Assembly: GCA_016718605.1 (NCBI GenBank)
Contig: JADKCY010000044.1
Coordinates: 1-18,878 of the forward strand
DNA from: Lysobacterales bacterium
GTDB lineage: Bacteria; Pseudomonadota; Gammaproteobacteria; Xanthomonadales; Xanthomonadaceae
Direction: 5' to 3'
Length of the DNA stretch: 18,878 nt
Made by a program: the position numbers and the translations under genes. Below the pieces are notes generated by a model. That model made no database searches and had not been told where the DNA came from. It was given only the letters and a program-made list of their open reading frames with translations. Shown here piece after piece: positions 1-7,215 of the stretch (its first letter is position 1; each line of letters opens with the position of its first letter).

Positions 1-16
1 CTGTCTGGCAGCATGA

Positions 17-331
17 TTGACGGTGGCCCCCGCCGACGCCAAGGTGCTCAAGTACACAAAGAAAGGGCATGAGATCGACGCTCTAACGCCGCGCTTTTGC
101 AAAGCCGCGACGAGCGCTGACGCTGCATCCGGTGTTGGCGCGCAGTCCGACCTTGAGCAGCGATTGCAGCAACTTCGGCTGCCAAGCTATGAATTCAGCC
201 CGGACGTGAACGCAAAGACGGTCAAGGAGCTGGAGGCGTTCATTGGTGATCTTGAGGTGGCTCTGCGCGGGGCCAGCAGCACCCCCGGCACCGGCGCAAC
301 TGGCGATTGGTCCGTAGAGGAAATGCAGTAA
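17..331 (+). CDS. Hypothetical phage protein upstream of the internal virion gene
   Basis: About 102-104 residues. The frame opens right after a TGA at 14-16, so the start is TTG at 17 or, more likely, GTG at 23. The true gene could also begin outside the window if an indel lies near the edge. The protein is mostly helical and hydrophilic, with a Leu-rich amphipathic stretch (SDLEQRLQQLRLP) in the middle and a Gly/Thr/Ser-rich tail before the acidic end WSVEEMQ. It has no motif I recognise. Its TAA overlaps the ATG of the next gene (TAATG at 329-333), so the two are probably translated together in the late structural operon. Its position suggests a minor virion or assembly protein; this is inference only. 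Confidence 0.55.
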   Translation: MTVAPADAKVLKYTKKGHEIDALTPRFCKAATSADAASGVGAQSDLEQRLQQLRLPSYEFSPDVNAKTVKELEAFIGDLEVALRGASSTPGTGATGDWSVEEMQ

Positions 332-1999
332 TGCCGGTTTTCCAGATCACTGCACCGGATGGCCGCAAGTTCAAAGTCACTGGGCCGGCAGGGTTTACCA
401 AAGAACAGGCGCTTGCTCGCATTCGCTCGCAGTACAGCGCAGCGCCGAAGGCCAACCTTAAAGAGCAGAACCCTGCTGAATACGATCCGGCTAGCCCGCA
501 GTATCAGGCCAAGTACGGGCCAAAGGCTGTGCCGTTTGGTGAGAACTTTTCGGCCGGTGTGGGCAAGTCGTTTGTCGATACGGGGCGCGGCATCCGCCAC
601 CAGCGCACGCAAACATTGCTGACGCTGTTGCGCAGTCGCCTAACCTGACCAGCCTCGTGACGGGGCAGCCAAATACGCGCAGCGCCACGATTCAGTCAGA
701 GATCGACGCATCACGCGAGCGTGATGCCCCGCTGATGTCAACGGGCGCTGGCATTACTGGAAATATTGCAGGACAGGCCGCGCAGTTCTCTGTTCCGGGC
801 AGCTATGCCGTTAACGCTAGCGCAATGTTGCCAGCGAGACTCGCTGCGGGGGCTGCGTTCGGCGCAGGCATTGCAAACACGCAGCCCGTGACGAGCGACC
901 AGACGCGCGGCGGGAATACCGCGCTTGGGGCGGCTGGCGGCGCTGCTGGCGAGGGCATCGCGGCTGGCATTGGCCGGCTCGCGGCTGGATCTTCCAAAAA
1001 GATTACGCCGGAAATTGCGGCGCTTGCACAGAAAGCCGACGAACTCGGCATCCCATTACGGGCCGAACAGGTGACGGGTAGCCGTCCGCTGGCCGGCATT
1101 TCTGCCGCACTGGATGCTGTGCCGTTTTCTGGTCGCGATGCTTCGCGCAATGCACAGCGATCTGCGTTCCTGCGCGCCATGACTCGCACGTTTGGCGAAA
1201 ACTCAGACAACGTGACCACGGCTGTGCGGGTAGCGAAAAGAACCTTGGCGCGAAATATGACGCTGTGCTTGGCAAGTACGGCATCAAAGCCGACAACCAA
1301 TTGCTGTCAGACATTGACGAGGTTTTGCAGGCAGCTCGTGCTGAACTGACGGATCAGCAATTCGGCGTGATCCAGCGGCAGGTAGACAACATCCTGTCCA
1401 AGGTTGGCGCGGGCGATGCTATCGACGCGCAGGCCGGATACAACATCAAAAAGCTGCTGGACCGTGTAGCGCAAAGTCAGGATTCATCGCTTGCATATCA
1501 CGCCAAGGATCTGCGCGCGTCGGTTGTGCAGGCACTTGACCGCTCACTCCCGCCAGAAGTCGCCAAAGACTTCGCAAAGACTCGGGCGCAGTACGCAAAC
1601 TTGATCGCAGTCCGCAAGTTGGTGCGCCCCGGCCTAGACGGGAACGTCACGCCGGCAGCGCTGGCTAACGTCAAAAACCTTCGCGGCGATCTGCGCGATG
1701 TTGCGGACGTGGCCGGCACTTTCCTTAAGGAGCCGTTTGGCAACAGCGGAACACAGAATCGCACGGTGGGCCTCGGATTGTTGGGTGCGCTCGGTGGTGG
1801 CGCTGTGTTCGATCCTACGCTTGCAGCGACTAGCGCATTGACTGGCGCAACGGTCGGCCGCACGGCTAACGCGCTGCTTCAATCGCCCGCAATGGTCCGC
1901 TACCAGTTGAACGGTTCAAACGTGCTGCGCCGGCTTGCGCCGACGACTAACGCGCTGTTACCCGCGTTTGGCGCGACTGGCGCGGTCGCGGCTCAGTAG
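331..1999 (+). CDS. Internal virion / DNA-transfer-like protein, broken by two 1-base deletions
   Basis: The gene is read in three frames: 331 to about 600, about 600 to 1240, and about 1240 to 1999. Restoring one base at each break gives a clean 556-residue protein. The second break is clear: GCGAAAAG at 1234-1240 needs one more A to read VAKKNLGAKYD. The N-terminus has the short repeat-like motif ITAPDGRKFKVTGPAG followed by EQALARIRSQY, common at the start of internal or DNA-ejection proteins of P22-like phages. Long Gly/Ala-rich stretches follow (about residues 165-210 and near the C-terminus), as expected of proteins ejected into the host envelope. The start at ATG 331 has AGAGG just upstream and overlaps the previous stop. 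The role is inferred from composition and position before the tail spike. Confidence 0.6.
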
Positions 2000-2128
2000 T
2001 CGCTTAAACCATCCTTCGGGCGAGTACCTGTACGCGATCTCAACGAGAGATCGCGAAACAAATCGCAAGCCAAAAAGCATTAGCGGCATGACCGCTAGCG
2101 CGATAAGCGTCGCTGTGCGCTGTTCCAT
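1958..2128 (-). CDS. Small antisense membrane protein (56 aa)
   Basis: A minus-strand frame runs from ATG at 2128 to TAA at 1958-1960. The peptide starts MEQRTATLIALAV, has one hydrophobic segment at about residues 7-25, then a basic, aromatic tail (IAYRYSPEGWFKRLL). That is the layout of a single-pass inner-membrane peptide with a cytoplasmic basic end. It overlaps the last 42 bp of the internal virion gene on the other strand and fills the otherwise empty 2000-2130 gap. A GAGG lies upstream of the start but inside the terminator stem, so its expression is uncertain. I do not recognise a family. It could be a chance frame, but its composition is protein-like and it is the only long frame in the gap. 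Confidence 0.4.
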   Translation of the reverse strand: MEQRTATLIALAVMPLMLFGLRFVSRSLVEIAYRYSPEGWFKRLLSRDRASRAKRG

Positions 2129-2130
2129 CA

Positions 2131-2159
2131 GACCCCGCCTCGTGCGGGGTTTTTCTTTT
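2131..2159 (+). terminator. Rho-independent terminator before the tail spike gene
   Basis: Stem CCCCGC / GCGGGG with loop CTCGT, followed by TTTTTCTTTT. It ends the transcript of the upstream structural genes and lies only a few bases before the ribosome binding site of the tail spike gene. The spike may therefore depend on antitermination, read-through or its own promoter. Confidence 0.85.
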
Positions 2160-2172
2160 CAGGAGTCATTTA

Positions 2173-3753
2173 GTGGCAACTCTCTTTTACGCCCCCCGGT
2201 TTACACCCGTTGACGCGCAGGGTGACCCATACCCCGGTGCAACGCTGACCTTTTACGCGGCGGGTACTACGACCCCGCAGCCGGTGTATAGCACGGCGGC
2301 GCTGGGTACGCCACTGACCAACCCCGTGGTCGCGAACGCGGCGGGCAGCTTCGAGCCGATTTTCCTTGACCAGTCGGCCAGCTACCGCGTGATTTTGCGC
2401 GATGCGTCAAATGTCACGCTTTTTGACATTGACAACATTTCCAGCGCCCTGACGGCCGAGGAAGTGGGCCGCACGCTGTACCCGCGCAGTACGGCCGAGA
2501 TTAGTGCAAACGTCACGCCGACCGCATACCGATACGTTTACGGCGACGTGCGGCGGTATGGCGCGGCTGTCAACGGCACAACGAACGACGCAACAGCCTT
2601 GCAGACGGCCATTACTGTGCAGGCTGCGGGTGGCGCTGCGGTGTCCCTCCCGTCTGGGCGCATGAGGATTGCGACGACGGTAACATTCGGCAGCAACACG
2701 ACGATTCGCGGGCAGGGCAACAAATCGTCACTGTTGGTAGTTCCCACTGGTAGCGCAATGACCGTTTTGCGGGCTGCGAACACTGCGCTGTTCAACGATG
2801 GCGCTGTGTTTGAGGACTTCGGCATATTGCTTGCGAACACGGCGGACATCGGCGTTGACTTGACCAGTGTCAGCCGCTTGTCGATGCGTAGCGTGCGAAT
2901 CTGGGGCGATGAAAGCCAAGTCGCTGTCAGGGGCACGGGCGTGCTGTTCGATGCGTCCGTGGCGAGCTGCTACGCAAATTCATTCTTTGACGTGGACATC
3001 CGAAATTGCGTTAAGGGTGTGCATTTCAGAGAGGCCGCTAACGCTAATTTTTTCTATGGCGGGCAGATCATCAACTGCACCGACAACATTTACCAGGAAG
3101 GCGTCACAGCGGAGCGCACCGACAATTGCGGATTCTTTGGCGTCCGGTCAGAAGCCACAGCGGGGAACGCGCTCAACATCACCGGAGATGTCTGGGGATG
3201 GATGTTCTCGGGCTGTCGGTTTGAGGCGTACAACAGCGGCAGCAAGGCTATCCGCATCACCGCTGGCGATCCCACGCTCCCGCCAACCGTTATTGCAGGC
3301 TGCACGGTTGCCGTCAGCGGCGGTGCGACCGATATCGACTTCTCCGGTCTTACCGGGCGCGTGCTGTATCTCGGGCAGGATGCCAGCGAGTACACCGCCA
3401 CGACCGGCACGGGCGCATATCACTTGGGCCTCGGCACCCTGTACGTTGGCAACCCGCTTGCGGCGGGCGATGCGACCGTCACGGCTGAAAGTTCAAGCAC
3501 CAACGCCGACCTCGCGCTGGTCCCGAAGGGGACCGGCGTTGTGTCGTCCACAACTGGCTTTCGCGGCAACAGCATTACGCTTGCCAGTGCAACCCCAACA
3601 GGGACCGGCGCGCAGATTGGGGTCGGCAACACTGTACGCACGACGGTTGGCGGTGCTGGCGGCGGGTCTGCATTGCCGGCGACGCCGCGCGGCTATCTCG
3701 AAATCGACATCGGCGGCACGAAACGCCAAATACCCTACTTCGACGTGCCGTGA
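2173..3753 (+). CDS. Tail spike protein with pectate-lyase-like beta-helix
   Basis: 526 residues, intact, GTG start with AGGAG at 2161-2165 (7 bp spacing). Residues 1-90 form a beta-rich N-terminal domain (ATLFYAPRFTPVDAQG, PGATLTFYAAGTTTP) typical of the virion-attachment part of phage tail fibres and spikes. From about residue 124 the segment GDVRRYGAAVNGTTND marks the start of a pectate-lyase-like right-handed beta-helix, where such spikes bind or cut surface polysaccharide. The last 20 residues (GYLEIDIGG, IPYFDVP) match the short conserved ending seen on many phage tail proteins. No catalytic residues can be named from sequence alone. Located between the virion genes and the lysis genes, it is the likely host-range determinant. 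Confidence 0.85.
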   Translation: MATLFYAPRFTPVDAQGDPYPGATLTFYAAGTTTPQPVYSTAALGTPLTNPVVANAAGSFEPIFLDQSASYRVILRDASNVTLFDIDNISSALTAEEVGRTLYPRSTAEISANVTPTAYRYVYGDVRRYGAAVNGTTNDATALQTAITVQAAGGAAVSLPSGRMRIATTVTFGSNTTIRGQGNKSSLLVVPTGSAMTVLRAANTALFNDGAVFEDFGILLANTADIGVDLTSVSRLSMRSVRIWGDESQVAVRGTGVLFDASVASCYANSFFDVDIRNCVKGVHFREAANANFFYGGQIINCTDNIYQEGVTAERTDNCGFFGVRSEATAGNALNITGDVWGWMFSGCRFEAYNSGSKAIRITAGDPTLPPTVIAGCTVAVSGGATDIDFSGLTGRVLYLGQDASEYTATTGTGAYHLGLGTLYVGNPLAAGDATVTAESSSTNADLALVPKGTGVVSSTTGFRGNSITLASATPTGTGAQIGVGNTVRTTVGGAGGGSALPATPRGYLEIDIGGTKRQIPYFDVP

Positions 3754-3797
3754 TGGACAAAACTTTCTCGTTTTACGATGGCGCGCTGAACCGATGA
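3753..3797 (+). CDS. 14-codon bridging ORF between tail spike and lysis genes
   Basis: ATG at 3753-3755 overlaps the tail spike stop (TGATG). The frame reads MDKTFSFYDGALNR and its TGA at 3795-3797 overlaps the next ATG (ATGA). The frame exactly spans the gap and keeps start/stop contact on both sides, as expected of a translational coupler. It could equally be chance, since the peptide is too short to judge by composition. Confidence 0.3.
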   Translation: MDKTFSFYDGALNR

Positions 3798-4033
3798 GCG
3801 ACGAACGCATTACCTCGCTAGAGCGAGAAGTCACGGACCTTCGAGTAGCTAACGCCAAGCTGGCATCGTCAATCGAGCACCTCGTTAAAGCCGTTGACGA
3901 GCTTGCACTTGTCGTGCAGCAGCAGCGGGACACGATGAACCAAGGTCGCGGCATCCTCGTGACGCTGATGTTTGTTAGCGGCTCTATCGGGGCAATCGTT
4001 GCGACGCTGATCAAAAAGATGTTCGGTGGCTGA
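3794..4033 (+). CDS. Coiled-coil membrane protein, holin/antiholin candidate
   Basis: 79 residues. Residues 1-50 form a heptad-rich coiled coil (ITSLEREVTDLRVANAKL, then a Q-rich helix). Residues 52-73 form a single transmembrane helix (GILVTLMFVSGSIGAIVATL), and the end is basic (KKMFGG). Small proteins of this shape sit next to the endolysin in many phages and are usually labelled putative holins or lysis regulators. The start ATG is coupled to the previous stop, and its own stop is overlapped by the GTG of the lysozyme gene. The lysis role is inferred from topology and context. Confidence 0.6.
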   Translation: MSDERITSLEREVTDLRVANAKLASSIEHLVKAVDELALVVQQQRDTMNQGRGILVTLMFVSGSIGAIVATLIKKMFGG

Positions 4034-4460
4034 CTTCGCCACGCGACTGCGTGCGCGGCTGTCAGCCGATGAGGGCCGCGTCCCGCACGCCTACCAGGAC
4101 TCGCTAGGGTACTGGACCATCGGGGTCGGCCACCTGATCGACCAGCGCAAGGGCGGCAAGCTGCCCGAGCACATCATCGACGCGCTGCTAGACCACGACA
4201 TCGATACGCACGCAGAGGAACTGTATCGCGCCGCGCCGTGGGTGCGCGACCTACCGGACGTGTATCGCGCGGTACTGGTCAACATGGCGTTTCAGCTCGG
4301 CGTCGATGGGCTGATGCAGTTCAAGCGATCACTCGGTTTCATGAAGGCAGGCGACTACAAGGCCGCAGCGGACGCCTTTCTACAAAGTAAGGCGGCACAG
4401 CAGACGCCTAACCGCTGGGCGCGCCACGCGAAACAACTACGCACAGGAGTATGGCAATGA
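4026..4460 (+). CDS. T4-type lysozyme (endolysin, GH24)
   Basis: 144 residues, GTG start overlapping the previous stop by 8 bp. The active-site region matches T4 lysozyme: Glu16 in ADEGRV, Asp25 in YQDS and Thr31 in GYWTIGVGH, spaced 9 and 6 residues apart exactly as E11, D20 and T26 in T4. The family cuts the N-acetylmuramic acid to N-acetylglucosamine bond of peptidoglycan. The C-terminal half carries the conserved helical core (VLVNMAFQLGVDGLMQFKRSL, and TPNRWARHAKQL near the end). It has no signal peptide or signal anchor, so it should need a holin to reach the wall. Confidence 0.93.
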   Translation: MADFATRLRARLSADEGRVPHAYQDSLGYWTIGVGHLIDQRKGGKLPEHIIDALLDHDIDTHAEELYRAAPWVRDLPDVYRAVLVNMAFQLGVDGLMQFKRSLGFMKAGDYKAAADAFLQSKAAQQTPNRWARHAKQLRTGVWQ

Positions 4461-4567
4461 GTGACTTTATAGAGAAAGCCAAGGCGTGGTTCGACGCCAA
4501 CGAGCGCAAGGCGGAGGCGGGCATCGCTTTCGTGATCGGGCTGATCCTTGGCGGCTTTCTGTTTTGA
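4457..4567 (+). CDS. Very small membrane protein of the lysis cassette (36 aa)
   Basis: ATG at 4457 overlaps the lysozyme stop (ATGA) and the gene ends at TGA 4565-4567. Residues 1-20 are amphipathic and charged (MSDFIEKAKAWFDANERK) and residues 22-36 are hydrophobic (GIAFVIGLILGGFLF). There is one membrane segment at the extreme C-terminus. Small single-span proteins beside endolysins often act as accessory holins or holin regulators. The family is not recognised, but coupling on both sides supports it being a gene. Confidence 0.55.
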   Translation: MSDFIEKAKAWFDANERKAEAGIAFVIGLILGGFLF

Positions 4568-4776
4568 GTTCTGATCGCATCGTCGCGGCGGCACAGGTGC
4601 TGCTGTCGGCCATTTTCATCGGCGGGTACTTCGCAATGCTTGGCGCATTCATGGCCGGGTACGTCAAGGTTCCATTGGAGTACAAAGATGCCTTCACGGC
4701 GATCCTCGGCGTCCTCACGGCCGGCGTCGGCACGATTCTTTCATTCTGGTACGCGCGTTCTCGCCCTAGCCCTTAG
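4564..4776 (+). CDS. Holin candidate with two membrane helices
   Basis: 70 residues from TTG at 4564, overlapping the previous stop (TTGA). Two hydrophobic helices, about residues 7-32 (AAQVLLSAIFIGGYFAMLGA) and 44-62 (AILGVLTAGVGTILSFWY), flank a short charged hairpin (KVPLEYKDAF), and the tail is basic. Size, two helices and the adjacent lysozyme fit a small two-span holin, which would form lesions in the inner membrane at lysis. Of the membrane ORFs in this cassette it has the most holin-like shape. Confidence 0.65.
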   Translation: MSSDRIVAAAQVLLSAIFIGGYFAMLGAFMAGYVKVPLEYKDAFTAILGVLTAGVGTILSFWYARSRPSP

Positions 4777-4873
4777 CTTTTTGCTCGGTTTCGCGACTGC
4801 CGCCGTGCTGCACGCTTGGCTCAGTGCCCCGCAAGCCGTTATTTACTGGCAAGTGAAGGACGCGCCGACGTGA
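4688..4873 (+). CDS. Out-of-frame membrane ORF overlapping the holin gene
   Basis: 61 residues from ATG 4688 (a shorter start such as TTG near 4781 is possible). It lies in a different frame from the holin gene. The N-terminus is Ser/Arg-rich and basic. A strong hydrophobic helix follows (VLALALSFLLGFATAAVLHAW) and then a short polar tail. Its TGA at 4871-4873 is overlapped by the GTG of the metallopeptidase gene (GTGA), the same coupling used at real junctions here, which argues that at least its 3' part is translated. It might be an antiholin-like regulator, by position only. The start is uncertain. Confidence 0.42.
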   Translation: MPSRRSSASSRPASARFFHSGTRVLALALSFLLGFATAAVLHAWLSAPQAVIYWQVKDAPT

Positions 4874-5181
4874 ACATCCCGCGCAAAGTGCAGCTCATGG
4901 GCCATACGGTCAACGTGGCTGTCATTGCGCCGAAGGAATGGAAGCACAAAGGCTGCGTGGGCTACTTCGACCCCGCCAACTCGCTGATCGCCATCAAGCG
5001 CGCACGACCGTCGCAGATGGCGCACGTGTTCTTTCACGAACTGACACACGCGATCTTGGCGTTGATGTCACACGATCTCTATGAAGATGAAACCTTTGTA
5101 GACAGTTTTGGGGGCTTGCTCGCGCAGGCACTGTCTAGCGCCAAGTACGACGCGCCAATCCGGCGCAAACCCCACAAGTAA
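4870..5181 (+). CDS. Small HExxH metallopeptidase-like protein
   Basis: 103 residues, GTG start coupled to the previous stop. The zinc-binding motif HELTH is at residues 56-60, within HVFFHELTHAIL. Acidic residues 14-18 positions downstream (EDETFVDSFGGLLAQ) could supply the third ligand, as in ImmA/SprT-like minimal gluzincins. The N-terminal part is a small beta-rich domain (VQLMGHTVNVAVI, CVGYFDPANSLIAI). Similar short HExxH proteins occur in many phage genomes without known substrates. Lying between the holin and the phosphoesterase, it could act on a cell-envelope, virion or host regulatory protein; the substrate is unknown. Confidence 0.65.
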   Translation: MNIPRKVQLMGHTVNVAVIAPKEWKHKGCVGYFDPANSLIAIKRARPSQMAHVFFHELTHAILALMSHDLYEDETFVDSFGGLLAQALSSAKYDAPIRRKPHK

Positions 5182-5184
5182 GGT

Positions 5185-6327
5185 ATGCCGACACCGTACA
5201 TCAGACGCCGCGACATCACAGAAGAAACGTTTCGCTCGGCCGTCGATCAGGCCAAGCACGAACACCCGAACGGCTGGCGCGCTCGCGCTGCCAAGATCCT
5301 CGGCGTATCCCCAAGCGCCATCGCGCAACGCCTTGCTACTCGCCCCGACATCAGCGCCGAAGTATTCCCCCACCCGCAAGGGCACAACGTTGCAGGCGTC
5401 TCGACGCTCTATGACACTGACGGCAAGATCGTCAGCCAGTGGGTGAAGTCGAAAGCCGGCGAGCGCACCCCGGAGCAATGGGCGGCGCATGTGCGCGAAG
5501 CCTTCGCAGATGTTGCGCCGGTCAAGCCTATCCCGCGACCCAAGGCCGGCAATGACCGGCTGCTGACGGTCTATCCCATTGGTGACCATCACGTTGCGAT
5601 GTACGCATGGGGCGAGGAAGTCGGCGCGGACTACGATATCAAGATATCAGAGCGCCTACTGACCTCGGCCGCGCAACATCTCGTGCACTGTGCACCGGCC
5701 AGCGATACCGCGCTGATTGTCAACTTGGGCGACTTTCTCCACGTTGACAATATCAAAAACGAGACCAGCCGCAGCGGGCACACGCTCGACGTGGACACGC
5801 GCTATCAGGCGATGATTCACGCGGGCGTCAAGATGCTCCGCGCCGTCATCGAGACCGCGCTCAGTAAGCACCGGCACGTCAAGGTCGTGAACGTCATCGG
5901 CAACCACGACGACGTAGGCGCGCAGTGGCTCGCCCTGACACTCGCGATGATGTACGAGAAAAACCCGCGCGTGACCATCGAGACGAAGCCCGGCAAGTTC
6001 CATTATCACCAGCACGGCAAAGTGCTGATCGGTCTCACGCACGGCGACACCGGCAAGCCTGAGAAGATCCAGAGTGTCATGGCCGCAGACGTTCCGGAGC
6101 TATGGGGCGCGACGCTGCATCGCTACTGGATGACCGGCCACGTTCACACGCGGCGCGTGCAGGAGTTCCCTGGCGTGATGTGGGAGACGTTCAGGACGCT
6201 CGCCCCCGGCGATGCGTGGAGCCGCGCAGCGGCGTACCGCTCAGGGCGGGACATGACCGCCATTGTGTTCGACACCGATCACGGCGAAGTCGCCCGGCAT
6301 CGGTTCGACGTAGGGATGCTGAAATGA
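5185..6327 (+). CDS. Calcineurin-like metallophosphoesterase with N-terminal HTH
   Basis: 380 residues, intact. Residues 31-50 (WRARAAKILGVSPSAIAQRL) look like a helix-turn-helix, as in other phage proteins of this kind. The phosphoesterase domain starts near residue 125 and has all the usual metal-binding blocks: GDHH (133-136), GDFLH (182-186), GNHDD (239-243), THGD (285-288) and GHVH (318-321). The family hydrolyses phosphoesters with two metal ions. The presence of a DNA-binding segment suggests a nucleic acid substrate, but this is inference. It lies only 3 bp after the metallopeptidase and its stop is overlapped by the next ATG. Confidence 0.85.
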   Translation: MPTPYIRRRDITEETFRSAVDQAKHEHPNGWRARAAKILGVSPSAIAQRLATRPDISAEVFPHPQGHNVAGVSTLYDTDGKIVSQWVKSKAGERTPEQWAAHVREAFADVAPVKPIPRPKAGNDRLLTVYPIGDHHVAMYAWGEEVGADYDIKISERLLTSAAQHLVHCAPASDTALIVNLGDFLHVDNIKNETSRSGHTLDVDTRYQAMIHAGVKMLRAVIETALSKHRHVKVVNVIGNHDDVGAQWLALTLAMMYEKNPRVTIETKPGKFHYHQHGKVLIGLTHGDTGKPEKIQSVMAADVPELWGATLHRYWMTGHVHTRRVQEFPGVMWETFRTLAPGDAWSRAAAYRSGRDMTAIVFDTDHGEVARHRFDVGMLK

Positions 6328-6605
6328 CCATTGCACGCGCCGACCGAATGCACGACTACGGCCACCCGCTCGACAACTTCACGGCCATTGCCCGCTTTTG
6401 GTCGCAGTACTTGAGCCACAAGCACGGGGCCGATTTCGAGCTAGGCCCCGATGACGTGGGCTTTATGATGATCCTGCTGAAAACAGCCCGCGACTGCCAC
6501 AAGCCGAAACCCGACAATCTCGTGGACATCATCGGGTACGCAGATTGCGTACAGATGGTCAGGGAAGCGCAGGCGCGCGAATCCTTCCCGCTGAGTGACC
6601 CATGA
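6324..6605 (+). CDS. DUF6378-like phage protein
   Basis: 93 residues, ATGA overlap with the phosphoesterase gene and with the next gene. The sequence has the features of the DUF6378 family as I remember it: YGHPLDNFTAIARFW near the N-terminus, then DVGFMMILLKTARD, then PDNLVDIIGYADC. The fold is all-helical and somewhat reminiscent of MazG-type helical bundles, and acidic and histidine residues could bind metal. No function is established to my knowledge. It travels with phosphoesterase and lysis genes here. Confidence 0.65.
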   Translation: MTIARADRMHDYGHPLDNFTAIARFWSQYLSHKHGADFELGPDDVGFMMILLKTARDCHKPKPDNLVDIIGYADCVQMVREAQARESFPLSDP

Positions 6606-6955
6606 TGCTACTCGCCAACTTCATCCCCGGATGGGTGCGTATCGGCGGACTAATCGCAATCGTGCTGGCGATTGGCTTTGCCGGCTGGAAGGTCAACGGC
6701 TGGCGGCAGGATGCGGGGCGGTTGCAGGAGGCGCGCGACGAGATCGCCGCTATACAGCGCCAGCAGGCGCTAGACGCCACGGCAGCCGCTAAGGCGTCCA
6801 AGGATCTAGAAGCGGCTAGGGCGGCTACAGAGGCGCTACGGCAGCGCGTGGCGGCCATCCCAAAGGAAAAGCTCGTTTATGTGGAAACTCCTGGTACTTG
6901 TCCCAAGCTTTCTAGCGATTTCGTGCGTGAGTGGAACGCCATCAACGCGAACTGA
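6602..6955 (+). CDS. Rz: Rz-like inner-membrane spanin
   Basis: 117 residues. A single N-terminal membrane helix (about 12-30, RIGGLIAIVLAIGFAGWKV) is followed by a long Ala/Gln/Glu-rich coiled coil (about 35-88, GRLQEARDEIAAIQRQQ, LEAARAATEALRQRVAA). This is the usual architecture of Rz, the inner-membrane spanin, which joins Rz1 to span the periplasm and fuse the membranes at lysis. An alternative-frame lipoprotein gene starts inside its 3' end, the arrangement typical of Rz/Rz1. Coupled to the previous gene by ATGA. Confidence 0.85.
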   Translation: MMLLANFIPGWVRIGGLIAIVLAIGFAGWKVNGWRQDAGRLQEARDEIAAIQRQQALDATAAAKASKDLEAARAATEALRQRVAAIPKEKLVYVETPGTCPKLSSDFVREWNAINAN

Positions 6956-7139
6956 TCCGACCGAATGCCTGCAGCCAGTCACGGCTGAACCGTGCAAGCT
7001 GCGGCCTGAATTCGTGAACCTGACGCTGCCCGATCAGGCGGCCATGATCCTGGCGTGCGAGATCGCCAATGCTGACATTCGCCGGCAATGGCAGATCAAG
7101 CACGGATGTTTGGCGCGGTTTATACAAGTACCGGAATAG
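6879..7139 (+). CDS. Rz1: Rz1-like outer-membrane spanin lipoprotein
   Basis: 86 residues, starting inside Rz in another frame. The signal peptide is MWKLLVLVPSFLAIS with a lipobox ending AIS-Cys16, so the mature protein should be a lipoprotein anchored in the outer membrane. The mature part is short and contains several Pro and Cys residues, with a helical end (QAAMILACEIANADIRRQW). Rz1 proteins bind the Rz C-terminus across the periplasm. Ala rather than Leu at the -3 lipobox position is less common but allowed. It is the last gene of the plus-strand late block. Confidence 0.82.
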   Translation: MWKLLVLVPSFLAISCVSGTPSTRTDPTECLQPVTAEPCKLRPEFVNLTLPDQAAMILACEIANADIRRQWQIKHGCLARFIQVPE

Positions 7140-7173
7140 TCACCATGAGTGACTAAATCGCGCCACTTGTATA
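7121..7173. repeat. Nested inverted repeats after the late operon
   Basis: Outer arms TATACAAGT (7121-7129) and ACTTGTATA (7165-7173) are perfect inverted copies. Between them AGTCAC (7138-7143) and GTGACT (7149-7154) form a second perfect stem with a 5-base loop. The structure begins in the last codons of Rz1 and could fold on either strand. Lying between converging operons, it may be a terminator-like or anti-read-through element, but it lacks a T-tract, so an operator is an alternative. Confidence 0.5.
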
Positions 7174-7215
7174 CAAATGGCCCGTTTTCTACCCACGTCG
7201 CGCGGACGTGTATAG

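Noticed and set aside
1230..1260. Programmed frameshift at GCGAAAAGAAC
   Set aside because: The context lacks a proper slippery heptamer with pseudoknot, and the same type of break occurs in many unrelated genes here, so an error or mutation is more likely.
2173..3753. Diversity-generating retroelement target in the tail spike gene
   Set aside because: No reverse transcriptase gene and no near-identical template repeat is visible in the window.
2867..3753. Long overlapping plus-strand frame inside the tail spike gene
   Set aside because: It is an Arg/Ser-rich shadow; only its last 79 codons (3794-4033) are a gene.
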